From Phoronis australis (Eukaryota > Phoronida > Phoronidae): a DNA stretch of 45,562 nt. The notes under the pieces were generated by a model. The model made no database searches. It saw nothing but the letters and a program-made list of their open reading frames with translations, and was not told the origin of the DNA. The position numbers and the translations under genes are program-made. Every line of letters begins with the position of its first letter. Positions within the stretch are counted from its first letter, which is position 1. Shown piece after piece: positions 1 through 12,479 of this stretch. Where the stretch lies: positions 75,139 to 120,700 of the forward strand of contig NMRA01000201.1 of the NCBI GenBank assembly GCA_002633005.1, in the 5' to 3' direction.

Positions 1-870
1 TATTCTTTGCCACCTAGTGAGCATTTTTTAAAAATTTTCGTGTCTGTTTTTGGCGTCCATCGCTCTATCCACTAAACCGCTCTAAGGATCATTTTGAAAT
101 ATTGGTAGGTGTGTTCCTGACAGCGGCCGATATTCAGATGGGTTTGACCATGGCTGTGTCTTTTTACTGTTATGACAGCCACAGTATCTTTCATTTTTGG
201 ATAGATTCAATGTATTCTGTGCCACCGTGTGGCCATTTTAAATATTTTCAAGTCGCCTGTCTCTGAATATGTCAGACTGCTCAGAGGATAATTTTGAAAA
301 GTGGCAGTTGTATTCCTACTGATGAGAACACAAATGGCATGGATTTTCTGATGGGTCCAACTACTGTGGTGTCCCCTAGGGGCATTTTTTGCATCTGTGG
401 CTGTATCTCCTAACTACCCTTGTAAGATCTTGGAAGTTTGTCAAGTGTTTCCTATTAACTTGACAACAGGTGAACTGGTCAGACTACCACTTACCTCTTC
501 CCGATGTCTGTTTGTTTTTGTTTTTTCACATTTGCCTCTGTAATATTGGGAGCTCTGTGACTGATTTTCGTATTTAATTAATAGCTTTCTATTCAGGAGA
601 CAACGACATCTTCCCATTTTCAGATGTGTATTCTGTGCCATGTAGTGGTCATTTTTGTGATACTATTAAACACCGGCCTAGAAGCACTTCGTTTGCGGTG
701 GAGTCGTGGGTGCATTTCAATGCTCTTATGATACTTTCGTTACTACCTGTGGTGTGACTGCTTTAGGGTCCCCCCCCCCCCATTCACTCACAACTCTTAA
801 CAAGAGCAGTGAATCCACTTCGCAGACATTGGAAATTTTTCTCCTTTAACCCGAGTGTTCTTCATTTCAG
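1..870. repeat. PLC-gamma intron with diverged tandem repeat
   Basis: This non-coding stretch lies upstream of the first readable PLC-gamma exon. It contains several diverged copies of a unit that begins TATTCTGTGCCACC-TGTGG and continues with a T-rich stretch, then a GATNATTTTGAAA box, then GATGGGT. Starts are seen near 1, 209, 366 and 628, so spacing is irregular at roughly 160 to 260 bp. A run of 12 C lies at 770-781. No exon with PLC similarity was found here. The earlier exons of the gene should lie left of the window. Confidence 0.5.
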
Positions 871-3800
871 ACAGGAGCATGCAGATCAATCAGGGACGAT
901 TTTTGCTGAACGGGTCGTAAGTATTGTTCATAGAGGCATCTCCATCTTGCTCTCTAGACTTCGTGTGCATGCCTAACATAAGTGTTTATTGTCTCCAATT
1001 GAAGTCCCACACTGTGCAAATTAGGTGAAGCTGAAATTCAAACCAAACTGTACAAAGTAGGGGCGATGAAAAATTCTGTTAAAGCAATTAATGAACTCCA
1101 TTTTGTCCACGATATTATTAATGGTATTCAAAGCTGCAACAAATGGTTCCATCAAAAACATGAATGAAACCAATCTTTAAAAAGCAACAAATGGTTCCAC
1201 CTCAAAACAATGGGTTTCAAAAACGGCGCAGTGTCGGGCTTTAAAATACGATAAAACGTTAGTGAAGGGCTTGTTCGTATTGTATGCTATTCCAGGTATA
1301 AAATAAAAGCAATTAAAGGTGTTTTATTACCTTTATTAAAATCTAAATAAGCTTTACAAATTGCACATATTCATGAACCATAAATTTTTAGACAACTCTT
1401 TCCTAGATAAATGACTCGTGTGTTGTTCTTCGAAACTTTTCCCACAAACCTGGCTAATAGTCGTAAGCAGTAACCATGATTGGTAATTTTGGTCTGTCCA
1501 AAAAAGGCTGCCTATTTCTTCCACAGTGCTTCTTGGTTGACTTAAAATGTTTTAGGAAACAGTGGCCTGGGTTCATCGTTAAAAATTTCGGTATCTTTAA
1601 CAAAATGTCATTAGTAGTAATCCCTTAATCAAGCAATGTCTTTTTCTCAGGATTGGGTATGTTCTCCAACCAGAGTGCATGCACGATGAAGATTTTGACC
1701 CTTACGACCGGCGAACTCTGACAGCTGTAGACCCACTGACTGTTTCAATAAAAGTAAGTGATGAGATTCTGCATATTTCATGCTAGTTATCACAGTGGGA
1801 GCCAGCCATTTTATGCTCTTGTCACTACTGATTGGATGATGTGTCTTTTGAAGTGGACTATGATATTTTTGTGTCAAATCAGAATAGTAACACCATAGCA
1901 TATACCTAGGATTTTGCTGAAGTGACGTCACATCCCAAAGGAGACCCCATGAGGGTCTTTCAGAAAAATGTGGGTCTCTTTTGGAAAGTTTTAGCACCGC
2001 CTGTAATGCCCTCGTTTAGCCACGGGCTTTTCGTATGTTGTAAGAGAAATATTTCACTTTGTCGACACCTTGGCTACTCTAAGAGAAGTCTTCCAACCCT
2101 TCTGTTGACTAGTGACCAACTACTTCAACTAACGTGTACAGTACATGCCAAAAATATTTAATTTAACACAAAGTGACCTGGAATTCCAAGAGTGGGTAGA
2201 GGCCAAATTCATCATCACAGTGTTTTTTCTGGTGACCCAGAATGGAGGGGAATTAACAGGAATGTTAGTAAGGTGGTTAAGTCATTCTGTAATTAGTTTG
2301 TCCCACTGATAGTTATTACCAGTTATATTTGCTATTAACCGAATTAGCCATCATGGCCAAGAAGTGGGTATTTTGTCTGTTTATATTTTTCTTTTTACTG
2401 TACCAGGCTTGCAAAATGGTCCAGAAGGAGTCGCTGTGGGGTCTTTTTTAACGTTGTTTCCAAAAGACACCTGGTGGTAGATCTTTTGAAACTCCTTTGT
2501 TGTCTCCTCAATGATTGGGCAGGAGTGTATGGAAAAAAACATTCTGAGCACTTTACATGATTGATGATACAACGAAATACTTGAGTAACTTTTTATTTGC
2601 AATGAAGAAACAATAAAATGTTAATAGTGGCACAAAAAATATCAAGAAAATTAAAAGCAAAAATCTGGCTGTGTCTACTGAATTGGGATGTGAACAATTT
2701 TCAGATAATTGCCGCACGCCACCTGGTGAAGAGCGGGCGAGGTATATCGAGTCCTTTTGTTGAGGTGGAAGTGATAGGTGCTGACTATGACGCCAACAAA
2801 TACAAGACGAGTTCAAAGTGTAAGTATTGTCGTGCTAAAATTAAGCGATCATAGTGATTTGAAAATCACCAAGATGTTTGCTCAGCTGAATACCACATTT
2901 CGATCAAGGCCTGGGTTTACAAAATTACATTATGTCCCAATTATTTGCCTGGTTGTTAGTTTACTCTGTTTTATGGCTGGGTAATCAAGTTTCTGTCTCC
3001 TCAAAATGTTCATGTCAAATCCTTGGTGGGCTAAATTATTAACACTACTCCCATGTTCCATGTGAAGCTGCTTTCTAATTTGAATCTTTTTTGCAGAATT
3101 ACCTGCACAAAGAAAATAAATGTTATGAAGTTGTGGGGAAAATTGTGAGCTTCGATTCTTGGCTTTATTATTGAGGAATGACCACTAGTTACATATAGCT
3201 TGTAATTTCTATTTCGAGATATTCTGATTCAGTTGTTTTGAGGACAAAGTTATAGTACTTTTCAAGGAAAGTTGACAAAATTTCTTCAGATTGGAAGTCA
3301 GGAAGATTTTGAAGACCATTTTTCAACAATTTTCCAAACAATACATTGTTATATTTGGTCTGGTTTTTGTCTGCAACAAAGCCAGATAAATTTTGTCAAA
3401 TTTCGTCCACTCTTTTTGAAAATTATAATTTAAACCTTTTATATATAGCTGACAATGGTCTCAACCCTGTATGGAATGACACCTGTGAGTTTGACATCGC
3501 TAACCCGGACATGGCGCTTATACGGTTCTGTGTCAATGACCTTGACATGTTCAACGACCCCAACTTTTTGGGACAGGCAACCTTCCCAGTCAAGAATATG
3601 CGCACAGGTGCGTGATGTCTTGAAGTTCTTAATTCATTTTGCGAACTTAAGGTTACGTACGTTTGTGTATTTAGCCATATAATAGTTATACTCAGTAAAT
3701 TATTTATTTTCTGGAAGTAGAAAGCCTGCACAATATGATTTTTGACTTTGTACCAAGATGTCATGAATTATGTCACTTGACCATGTGTTAGAAAAATTTA

Positions 3801-6800
3801 CTAAAAGAGAAACTTAAGGTACATTCAAAACAACTGCATCAATAACGTGTCCCTAATTTTGTTTGGTGTAAAGGTTCAAGATGAGATCTCAAAATGGCTG
3901 TTACAGTTTTGTAAATTATTATTTTCTGCAACTTTTAATTTTTTCTCACTTTTGAGAACAGTCCATTTTGTAATTTGTGTACTTCATGTGAATCCGATTA
4001 ACCATTTCTGAGATTTAGTGTTCAGAAATTAACCACATTTGGACATTTTCAAGAGTCCTAAGTAACCTTAAGGATTAATTAATGTTTACATTGTGTAACT
4101 TAATTAAATCAGTTTTTGTGAAACTTGTTTACATTTTGTAACTTGTTGTGTTCTCTCTGTCACCTCATAATGCTTTTTGCCTGCATATCTCCGGCTACTG
4201 TTCATCTTTGATTACAAGGTCTGTAATTGTGAACTTTGATCTTTTAAGCCTCCGTCAGACAGCATGATAACATTTGGACTATACTTAGTAATGATGCACA
4301 GTTAGTATATAAGCCTACCCTGGCGATTGATGATAGAAAATGCGAGTTGAAGGCTTTTTATACTACTTCATTATTAATGAAACAAAAAATTTAGTTTTCA
4401 GGACCATGGGAATGCAATTACCTCTGTTGCTGCCAAGTGCGATTTTCGTTCTTGATCTAGTTAATCCAAATTTCATGTTAGATGATAACAGTTAAATGAT
4501 ATTATCAGATGAGTTTTTCATCAAATCTGCGAAAGTCATTTTTTTTTTCACCATCTTTTAGCAAATTTGTGGATCGCCTCTAAATTGTCCAACATGTTCA
4601 GTCGACTGAAATTCAAAACAGTTCCGATTCAGGATTCTAGTTTGAAATGTCACGTGTCAGACATGCACCTCAAAATTTAATTGACATTGGTAAATGCAAT
4701 TTGCAATTCCCTAAAACTTGGCTGTAACAGAGTTGAAGCTGTATTTCATCCGATTCAGCTGGCTAAAAACAAAAATTGAATTGGGCTGTTTACTCTCATA
4801 AAATCAGTCTGTCTCTCGTGAGGTATCTTGCTGTGACAGGATTCTGTTTTCGTTACCAAGAACAACACAAGCAATTTGTACAAGCCACATTTTCGAATTT
4901 GAAATTTTAGGGTTGGCCAAGCCTTGTACAGTAATAGAATCCTATCACAGTAAGGATTATTACCAGACCGATTGTATGAGAGTAAAAGGCCTAATTCAAC
5001 TTTCATTTTTCAGCCAGCTAAACAGGGCGATATGCAGCTTGAAATTGCTTTTACATTATGTTGTGAGGATTATAACTCAATAAGAAATGCTGTGACCTCC
5101 TGAACCAGACATGGTATGTGGAATAAATGGATGTCCCGCCGTGTACGAAGACCAGCCCATTCACATGTCATTATGATTACAGGTTACAGATCAGTGCCCT
5201 TAAAGAATGGTTACAGTGTGGAGCAGGAGCTGGCCTCACTCTTGATACATATAGATATGCACAACCCCAAGGTAATGATATCGTTGAAGTTATAGTCAGC
5301 GCTGAGCTGGTGGGTTAAAAATGGCTAAAGTCAAAGTAACATAAATAAGAAGCAACCACAGTATAACCTTAGAAGAACAATAAGCATTGACTTGCCATAG
5401 TTTACGACTCAATTCAAGTCAAACCGCTCTGTAATATTGTATTAACATTGCTAAATATAGCTTTAGATATAGTTCATGACCAAAATGACACACAATTCTG
5501 CATCGTCATGACTCACCGCAGGCGGAACTCCTCTTCTTAAATTAACTGATTCTATATAATAGTGGTCACGTTGAAAATCATCCCTGGAATTTGTCTCTCA
5601 AACTTATTTTTTCTCTGAGGTTTTCAATCGTATCCATCAGGTATGCTTGCTAACACACATCTTCTATTGGTGAAAATTAATCTTGCACTTTCAGTTGCTC
5701 TATATGCACCTGATGTGTCAGGTATTGCAACGAATATTGATGGTTTTATTTGATTCATATTTAGTTTTGCCGTTCTGTTGTGATTTTGATTTACTTTTTG
5801 GAGACCTCGCTGATTGAAGAGTTTTGGGGTCTCTGTTAACCAGGGGCATTGTGTTTAAATTACTGTGAACACCATCTATCATATTCTGACATATATCCAC
5901 TAACCACAGTAGCACTGCATGTCACAGTCATGAGTTGATTTGTAGTCAAAAACGAGATTGGAAGATCATCGAATTTCCCTACAAGTGATACACAAATTAA
6001 AATTCAGGAGACTGGTAACTGTAGTGCGATTGGCTAATAACAATGATAACAATTCCTGAATAATACGTAGAACAATCAACATCATTATTGCTGATCTTGT
6101 ATGTTTGTCTAGGAGGGAGAAGATAGTGAGATGTACGCGTCCATCCAAGAGATGCGAGATCGAGCTCATGAGTTACAACTCCAGCGTAATGCTGACCCTG
6201 AGTGTTCAACAGATATCGACCGGGAGCTGCACTCATTGGAACAGGAGATACTCAACAAAAACGCAGCGCGAAGGAAAAGGTGAGTGAGTGCCGAGACTTG
6301 TTGTTCACTAGGTGGAGCTGATGAAGAAAGGACCGTCTGTCATGTGGATTGTAGAGTGAGGATACACGGGATCGTAGTTTTATGTGACTGCCTATTTGGC
6401 AGATGGCTGTTTCAGTGAAGCCATTTGATGATTTTTCGAACTCATCCTTGGACCAGTTTGTGTTTGCATGACATTTAACATCAATTTTTTATAGCAGCCA
6501 TTAATATTTGCCTCTGGCTCCATTCACAGTTGTCGCCATTTTTAGGATTGTGCAAAGTGATCGGTTTATTCATCCCAATCAAAAAGTTATATACATGGTT
6601 ATAATTATAAATGAATCCTCATGAGTTAAAGTTCTACAAATTTGACTCATTCATACTTAAGCAAACTATTTTTTGCTTACCCTCTTGATGCAGATACTGA
6701 TATATAGCCTGTTTGTTCCTGATTTTTTGGCTTTTTTCTAGCAGTTCATATTTAAAAATAAAATTTCTCATAAAAATGGTCATTTCAGTCGAAAGGGTAG

Positions 6801-9030
6801 ACCTCGGGGACTCAGCTCTGGTGATCAAGCCGCTCTCAACGGTCGCTTTTGAGATGGAAAGTAGGACACAGTGATTGTCATGGTGATGTGCCGTCAACCA
6901 ATCAAATTAGTGAACCGTTTCATCTGAGTCGAGACTTTTTCTGGTGCCTTGCAATGTCTGTTCAACTTGATCAACGGAATTTGTTTACATGTTTGGTAAA
7001 AATAATCCTGTATCGGTGACAACACAGTTAATAATATGTCGAGTACCGTTTAGCTAATATGACTATGGCCTTAGGACATCCCGTTTCACCTAACGGCCCC
7101 TGATTTAATTTTGCAATCCCAGAAAAATGGTGAGCTTTGAAATAAGGCAAGTTGGCATGTCTGTGATTTTTGTGGTGATATTGTGGTCAGAATGGAGCTC
7201 ATAGATATTTTTTACTTCATAGAGCACTCTATTCTTACTTTATNCATCTGAGTTGAGACTTTTTCTGGTGCCTTGCAATGTCTGTTCAACTTGATAAACG
7301 GAATTTGTTTACATGTTTGGTAAAAATAATCCTGTATCGGTGACAACACAGTTAATAATATGTCGAGTACCGTTTAGCTAATATGACTATGGCCTTAGGA
7401 CATCCCGTTTCACCTAACGGCCCCTGATTTAATTTTGCAATCCCAGAAAAATGGTGAGCTTTGAAATAAGGCAAGTTGGCATGTCTGTGATTTTTGTGGT
7501 GATATTGTGGTCAGAATGGAGCTCATAGATATTTTTTACTTCATAGAGCACTCTATTCTTACTTTATCTTTTTTGAAATTGCGTCATATTTCACCTGCCT
7601 AGGCCATGCTCAATGAAATTTTAAACTGTGGACTTTTAATGAAGCCACATTGGCAAGACATCAGGGTTGGAAATCTTTGCAAACTTGCTACAAAGCTCCA
7701 GTGTTGGAGTTGTGCTGTTTTGAAATCATGTTGATGACATCAGTGAAGCTGTGTCATGTGATCGGAAGCAGTGTTGCTTATATAGGTCGTTTGATTTGTT
7801 AGAGTATATTTTTGCACCAGGCTTGTCTGTACGTTATGCCAATACACATGTTGTATACCTGTTTTTTGTGTTATGAAAATTGCCAAAAACCTTAAAGGGA
7901 CATTTTCAACAGATTTCTTGTTGTGCCAAAGGTCTAACTGAAGAATTTTACTAATGCAAGGTGGCGCTAATTAAGAAATTGAGCTCTGGGTCCTAGGCGA
8001 TCTGAATACATGAATTCCCACATGCAGCATTAGTATGGTAAAATCTGTCCTATTAATAGCGCAGCACGGCCAAGAAGTGAAATTTTATTTTTCCCATGCA
8101 ACGTATGCGGTAGAAAATTAAATGGTTTGTAATGTTCAAGTTTTGTATCGCACCTACCACTAGACAAAGTTTTAAAAAATTGTGAGTATTCACAACTAAG
8201 TGAGAAGCTCCTGAAAAAGAAAAAAGAGTGATTTTGGCAACTATTTTTGCCGGAGATTGGTGAGATTTCACCATACTTAATAAGTGTCAAATGTTGGTAA
8301 CTGCAAAATTGAAAATGAATTCAAATTTTCCTAGAACGTCATATAATGGACAGGTTTAATTTACAATAAGATATCCTTTATTTAGTAGCTTAAATGAACA
8401 TTAATTGCCTCAGATAATCAACAGAAGATCCGGCTGCCTCTTTTACCTTATTTTCTTTGGCCTGGCCCAGTATCCTTCCTGCAATCCCGTCAAAATATTC
8501 AAGTATACTGTTTGTAACACACACGAATCAGTATTGTTCCCCAATGATATTGTAGGTTCAGTTGGACCTGTTATCACCATGTGGCAGTATTAAGGAAAGT
8601 TATTGTACTTAACAAGGGGTTAGGTTGTACTTGATCAGTGCAGCAGACGTGTTTTTGTAATCTCTAGTAGTTCTATGTTTTGTACACTTGTTATAATTGC
8701 CCGTTGCACATTTAGGCTTCGATAAGTTAGCTGTACGCAGGAATGCACGGAAATTCTTGAAGCTTTTGTTACACCGGTGGATCTAGGATGTCGTAGAGGA
8801 GGGCCATCTACAATTCTCAATTAAGGAATAATTCTGTGTGTATTCCTAAAAATGTTATGCCGATGGCATCTTTCGTTCATGTCCAAAGGAGCAATATAGG
8901 CCTCCCTCCTAAATTTGCATGTGTATTGCATTATTAAGTATTGCAACTGTAAACCAGTGTTTGGTCAAAGAAATTAAACTCTGATTCAGACTGGTTGTCG
9001 CTGGTCTTCACTTGTTTCTTTCTCAGATGA
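871..9030 (+). CDS. PLCG: Phospholipase C gamma, 3' part (C-terminal exons)
   Basis: The enzyme hydrolyses PIP2 to IP3 and diacylglycerol downstream of tyrosine kinases. Six coding exons are readable with matching phases: 871-916, 1651-1753, 2705-2819, 3449-3607, 5183-5271 and 6113-6279, each bounded by AG and GT. The first two encode the end of the catalytic Y half (MQINQGRFLLNG, then GYVLQPECMHDEDFDPYD). The next three encode a C2 domain (AARHLVKSGRGISSPFVEVE, NGLNPVWND, FLGQATFPVKN, GYRSVPLKNGYS, ELASLLIHID). Exon 6113-6279 encodes a charged tail beginning EGEDSEMYASIQEMRDRAHE. The C2 sequence and the GYRxVPLKNxYS block fit the gamma class rather than beta or delta. The catalytic X half, split PH, SH2 and SH3 domains would lie left of the window. 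The end is uncertain: splicing 6279 to an acceptor before 9027 gives Arg then TGA at 9028-9030. Family assignment is firm; the last exon is tentative. Confidence 0.9.
4757..5019. mobile_element. 263-bp foldback (MITE-like) element in PLC-gamma intron
   Basis: The outer ends AGCTGGCT and AGCCAGCT are complementary and the match continues inward for about 90 bp per arm with scattered mismatches. For example, TTTACTCTCATAAAATCAG on the left pairs with CCGATTGTATGAGAGTAAAA on the right. It encodes nothing and sits wholly inside the intron between exons 3449-3607 and 5183-5271. The long imperfect hairpin is typical of foldback or MITE DNA elements. No superfamily can be assigned, and clear target-site duplications were not seen. 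Confidence 0.7.
6921..7567. repeat. 323-bp direct duplication around a single N (likely assembly artefact)
   Basis: Bases 6921-7243 and 7245-7567 are nearly identical (two differences seen by eye, such as GAGTCGAG versus GAGTTGAG) and are separated only by N at 7244. Both copies start CATCTGAGT and end ACTTTAT. This is the expected result of two overlapping contig or haplotype ends being joined without merging. It lies in the intron after exon 6113-6279. Confidence 0.85.
7568..9026. other. Intronic or intergenic sequence with no recognised gene
   Basis: Only short spurious open frames occur here. No conserved exon, terminal-inverted-repeat element or RNA gene was recognised. The stretch is AT-rich and lies between the last clear PLC-gamma coding exon and the putative terminal exon. 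Confidence 0.5.
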
Positions 9031-10300
9031 TAAGTGGTTTGTGGGCTTGGAAGGAACTGAGCCTGTTCATGCTTAAAATCATGCTCAACACAGAAAATTA
9101 CACGCCATGACAACCCAAGTTTTAGAGCCTGGTTTTAAGCAATGGCAAATTGTCAGTTCTGCTCAGGCTTGGAAATCACCTCGTTTGACTAAGGAACAAT
9201 TTGAGACCAGTTTCATGACACTATGGCAGGTTTGTAATTACTACTGTTCTAAAGATTTCCCCCGGGTGATTTAGAAGGTAATCTCTTCGTAACTGGTTGA
9301 CTTAATCGTACATGTACTAAATTATAAAAGGAGTACTTATACCATGTAGTCAGTGGATTTGGCTTATGACTAGTTTCTGGTTTCATTTTTGTTTCTGAAA
9401 TGAAATGAATCTTCTCTTGTAACCCAATGAGTCGAACTGGTTTATAATGAACCTTGCATGACGTTTCTAAAATGTTCGTCATAACTGAAGTTTACTTGAA
9501 AGGATACCAAACCCAGTTATGGTCTAGATACTGATAACGATTTTACCATCCAGTTCTCAGAAACGAAATAATGCTCTGTAACCCTCGACAACTCTCAAAG
9601 TTTGGAGGAAAATTTGAAAACTCCTTTCAAAGTCTGTTAAACGGGCTAGTGTGACCTATGCTTTTAGCGAATTACATGGCAACTTTGGGCACCCATTCTG
9701 TGACATACGAGTGTTAAGTTAATTCCTGTCTTTTACTTGGGAGATTGATGTCAATAATGCATTAGTAGACGACGGAACAAAATGATGCATTAGTGGGTGC
9801 CCGAACGAGTAATGGTGGAAATCATTAAGACAGAGTTTAGTATCCTTTTAGCTAAAGTCAACTTGTAGAGTGGTACAGAAACCAGGCTCTTTGTAACCAT
9901 GTTTGTCCCTATTCTTTTTTTTCAGTGTCCACCATTAGATGACAATGCTATCTCAGAATAGATAATTGAACTGTAAGAAGAAATTCCCTCATTTGTTCAT
10001 ATCGATATGGGCTTGTTGGAAGAATGAGCAATAGAGAATGTGTGTGATGGAGGGAAATAGTTTACTAGTAATTCTTGCGTGATGCTTTATCCAATCCATC
10101 TGTTATTTATCCAAGCAAATTTTGTAGACAGCTGTTGAGTGACCTATAAATTGTGCAATTGCGTTTATTAAAGTGAAGTAAATTTTTGTAATCTTGGTTT
10201 TCCGATTAGATTTATTTAAAATACAGTTTCCTTCATTAAAAAATCCTTGAAACAAATTTTAATGCATCTAACTTAATCAAATCTTATTCCTTTAAATAAA
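9027..10300 (+). other. Putative PLC-gamma stop codon, 3' UTR exons and poly(A) signal
   Basis: A good acceptor (TTTCTTTCTCAG) precedes 9027, and a donor (GGCAG|GTTTGT) follows 9229. In the phase inherited from the exon ending at 6279 the reading frame stops immediately at TGA 9028-9030. A second acceptor after a T-rich tract precedes 9926. AATAAA occurs at 10295-10300 and could end the transcript. The alternative frame of 9027 reads DKWFVGLEGTEPVHA before a stop and would need a different upstream exon. This is splice-site inference only. Confidence 0.35.
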
Positions 10301-10835
10301 CAAAATTGTAGTTAGTGGCCGCTGGCCTCAAAATGAGTTCTGGGTATAGTGTCTACAGATCAGAACCAAGTGAAAGCTTTTTAGGCCTCATCACAGAAGT
10401 GTCAACAAGGGCACACATTCATTATGACACTAGCAAAGGTCTGGGAAGATTTCCATTGACCCAAAACACTAGCACAATTCAAGACACTAACACACGTCTG
10501 GGCAGAGTTCCATTGACCAAAGACAAAAGCACAATTTTCTTAATTTATTAAACACTAATTTTCATGCATAACAATTTTCACATTCCAGGATAAACGCATT
10601 AAGTGAAATATCTGGTGAAGGCAGAGAAGGTTTTGACAAATACCATGACAGTGAAATTTTTTCACATTTTGTGACATAAATACCATTAATTTGGTGGTAC
10701 AATAAAATTTAACTTGTTGGTAAAACCGTGTCCAAAATTGGTGACATTTTAACATACACAAGCTTAGCAAATTTTGTGCTGTCTTGACGGAAAACAATAG
10801 TACAGATGCAAATAAAACTTGATCACATCACATTT

Positions 10836-11355
10836 ATTAAAGAGGCATGGAATGTGAAAGATCGTCAAAAATATCTTACCAGCAAATAATTCCTGATGAA
10901 AGTACCATCTCGCAACGTCTAGTAGAGTAATTCACTTTCCCCTATAAGGAAATTTCCAGAAAAAAATCGGAAACTCACGATTTTTGAAATACGTGCGAAG
11001 GAAAAACTGGTTACCACAGAGTTTCTAATCTCCGATCCACTTATGATAAATGTGCACACGCTTGAAGTCACATTTTCCATATAAGGGAAATGCGCTATAC
11101 GTATATCTTGCCATAACAAATAAGGTGACATGCTTTGCCTTGTGGGAGAAAAATCAACAAAATGGCGAGCAGTTAACATATCGTTTTTTTTTGAAATTTG
11201 AAACTACAAGAAAATGCTTTGACATGGACAGAAATCAAAAATATTTATGAACAAACACTAAAAATAACGTGAGCAGGTTGAATTCTTTTTAGTGGCAGAT
11301 AACCACTTTCAATATTGTAATTTAGTCTGTTTATCGCAATCCATGCCTCTTTAAT
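10836..11355. mobile_element. 520-bp non-autonomous terminal-inverted-repeat element
   Basis: The left end ATTAAAGAGGCATGGA is the exact reverse complement of the right end TCCATGCCTCTTTAAT, and weaker complementarity continues for several bases. The interior has only short random frames, so this looks like a MITE. Target-site duplications are not clear: the left flank is CACATTT and the right flank is AGGAGAAA. It lies in the intergenic region to the right of PLC-gamma. Confidence 0.65.
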
Positions 11356-12040
11356 AGGAGAAATGCCTTTCAGACAGCAATGACCAATAATTACGGCAAA
11401 GATTATCCAATTTGGAACAATGAAAAATTAATTATTTGGCTCAAGGTCGGAGTTTGTCACAAATTCAAGAACCACCTGAAAGATAGCAAAACTACCCACT
11501 CTGCAAAATTTGAGAAATATTGTGAACGCCAAAATTGCCCAGATCTCAAATTGCAACATGAAGAAAATTTATATTGTTGAGAAAGTTTTTTCGTTATCCA
11601 AATTAGGGAATTTTTACCGTAAACTGAAGAGAAAAATATCACCGAAATGCGACTGAGTCATTGCTATTTTACAAGGTTTTCTGCATAAACACAAGTAACG
11701 GGATTCAGAAAAAATTCAGAGTAGAATCTCGTCGAAATGAGATATCAATGACATTGACAAGCCGGTAATCACCTTTGAGACAGCACACTCTAGACTATAC
11801 AGAAAAGACCCGATTGTTTGGAGCACGGGTAATACGATAAAAATTCTTCGTTTTGTCAAATTTCTCAATAACTTTGGGAAAATTTGCTTTTAAGAAAATT
11901 TTGCATGGTGTAGCTATTACCAAACAACATTTTGGTAAGTTTTGAGCATTTTCAATAATATTCAGCCTATGAAAATAGAAATATGGCAATTTTAGCAATT
12001 ACTAGTAGTTGTGTCCCAAATTCGTTACACTCCCTTAGGG
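11356..12040. other. No recognised gene
   Basis: This AT-rich stretch holds a few frames under 70 codons that resemble nothing I know. It ends where Gypsy-like coding similarity begins. Confidence 0.5.
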
Positions 12041-12050
12041 AAAATGGCTC

Positions 12051-12470
12051 ATGTACATGTGCAAACACACATACAAAATAGTGCATGTTCCTGGTCCTGT
12101 GAACAAAGCGGCCATTCTCAGTCATTTGCCACCGTCTGAAACTGTTGCCACGGAGACCAATCACACAGATTTTGTGTACTCTATGATCGTAGAAATGGCT
12201 CCTGCGGTAACCACTGCCAAACACATCGAACGAGAGTCGGCAAGAGATGCAACTCTGTCAAAAGTGAGACACACAGTTCTTTCAGATGACTGGTTAGTTA
12301 TATGCTACCATGTACAAAGCTCTGAAAGACAGGTTTTGAGTTGTTGGCTAGGTTGTTCTGAGAGGAAACAAAATTGTGTTGCCTCAATCACTGTGGTCTC
12401 AATCAATTAAATTCTTGGGTCATGAGGGACATCAGGGTATCGTTAGGACCACTCGTCATTATGGAACGAT
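12051..12470 (+). pseudogene. Gypsy pol fragment: end of RNase H to integrase zinc-binding domain
   Basis: The translation around 12081-12300 reads IVHVPGPVNKAAILSHLPP, then FVYSMIVEMAPAVTTAKHIE, matching the RNase H-integrase linker of Ty3/Gypsy elements of the K02A2.6-like group. After a frameshift near 12300-12350 it continues LRGNKIVLPQSLWSQSIKF and GHEGHQGIVRT, the His-x-x-His half of the integrase zinc-binding motif. The normal Gypsy form of the first motif contains ADALSR, here changed to AAILSH. It is truncated on both sides and is followed immediately by a gag fragment, so two element pieces are juxtaposed. Confidence 0.75.
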
Positions 12471-12479
12471 TCTGATTTT

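Noticed and set aside
770-781. Run of 12 C as a G-quadruplex or regulatory signal
   Set aside because: A lone homopolymer in an intron with no other G/C runs nearby; its length may also be a sequencing error.
1647-1997. 116-codon minus-strand frame
   Set aside because: It is antisense to the PLC-gamma exon 1651-1753 and has no recognisable similarity.
5127-5318. Plus-strand frame starting MDVPPCTKTSPF
   Set aside because: It overlaps PLC-gamma exon 5183-5271 in a different frame; the exon frame matches the C2 domain.
10315-10551. 78-codon plus frame with internal repeat GLGRFPLTQNTSTI / RLGRVPLTKDKSTI
   Set aside because: The short duplicated segment is interesting by eye but there is no promoter, splice or family support, and it lies beyond the probable end of PLC-gamma.
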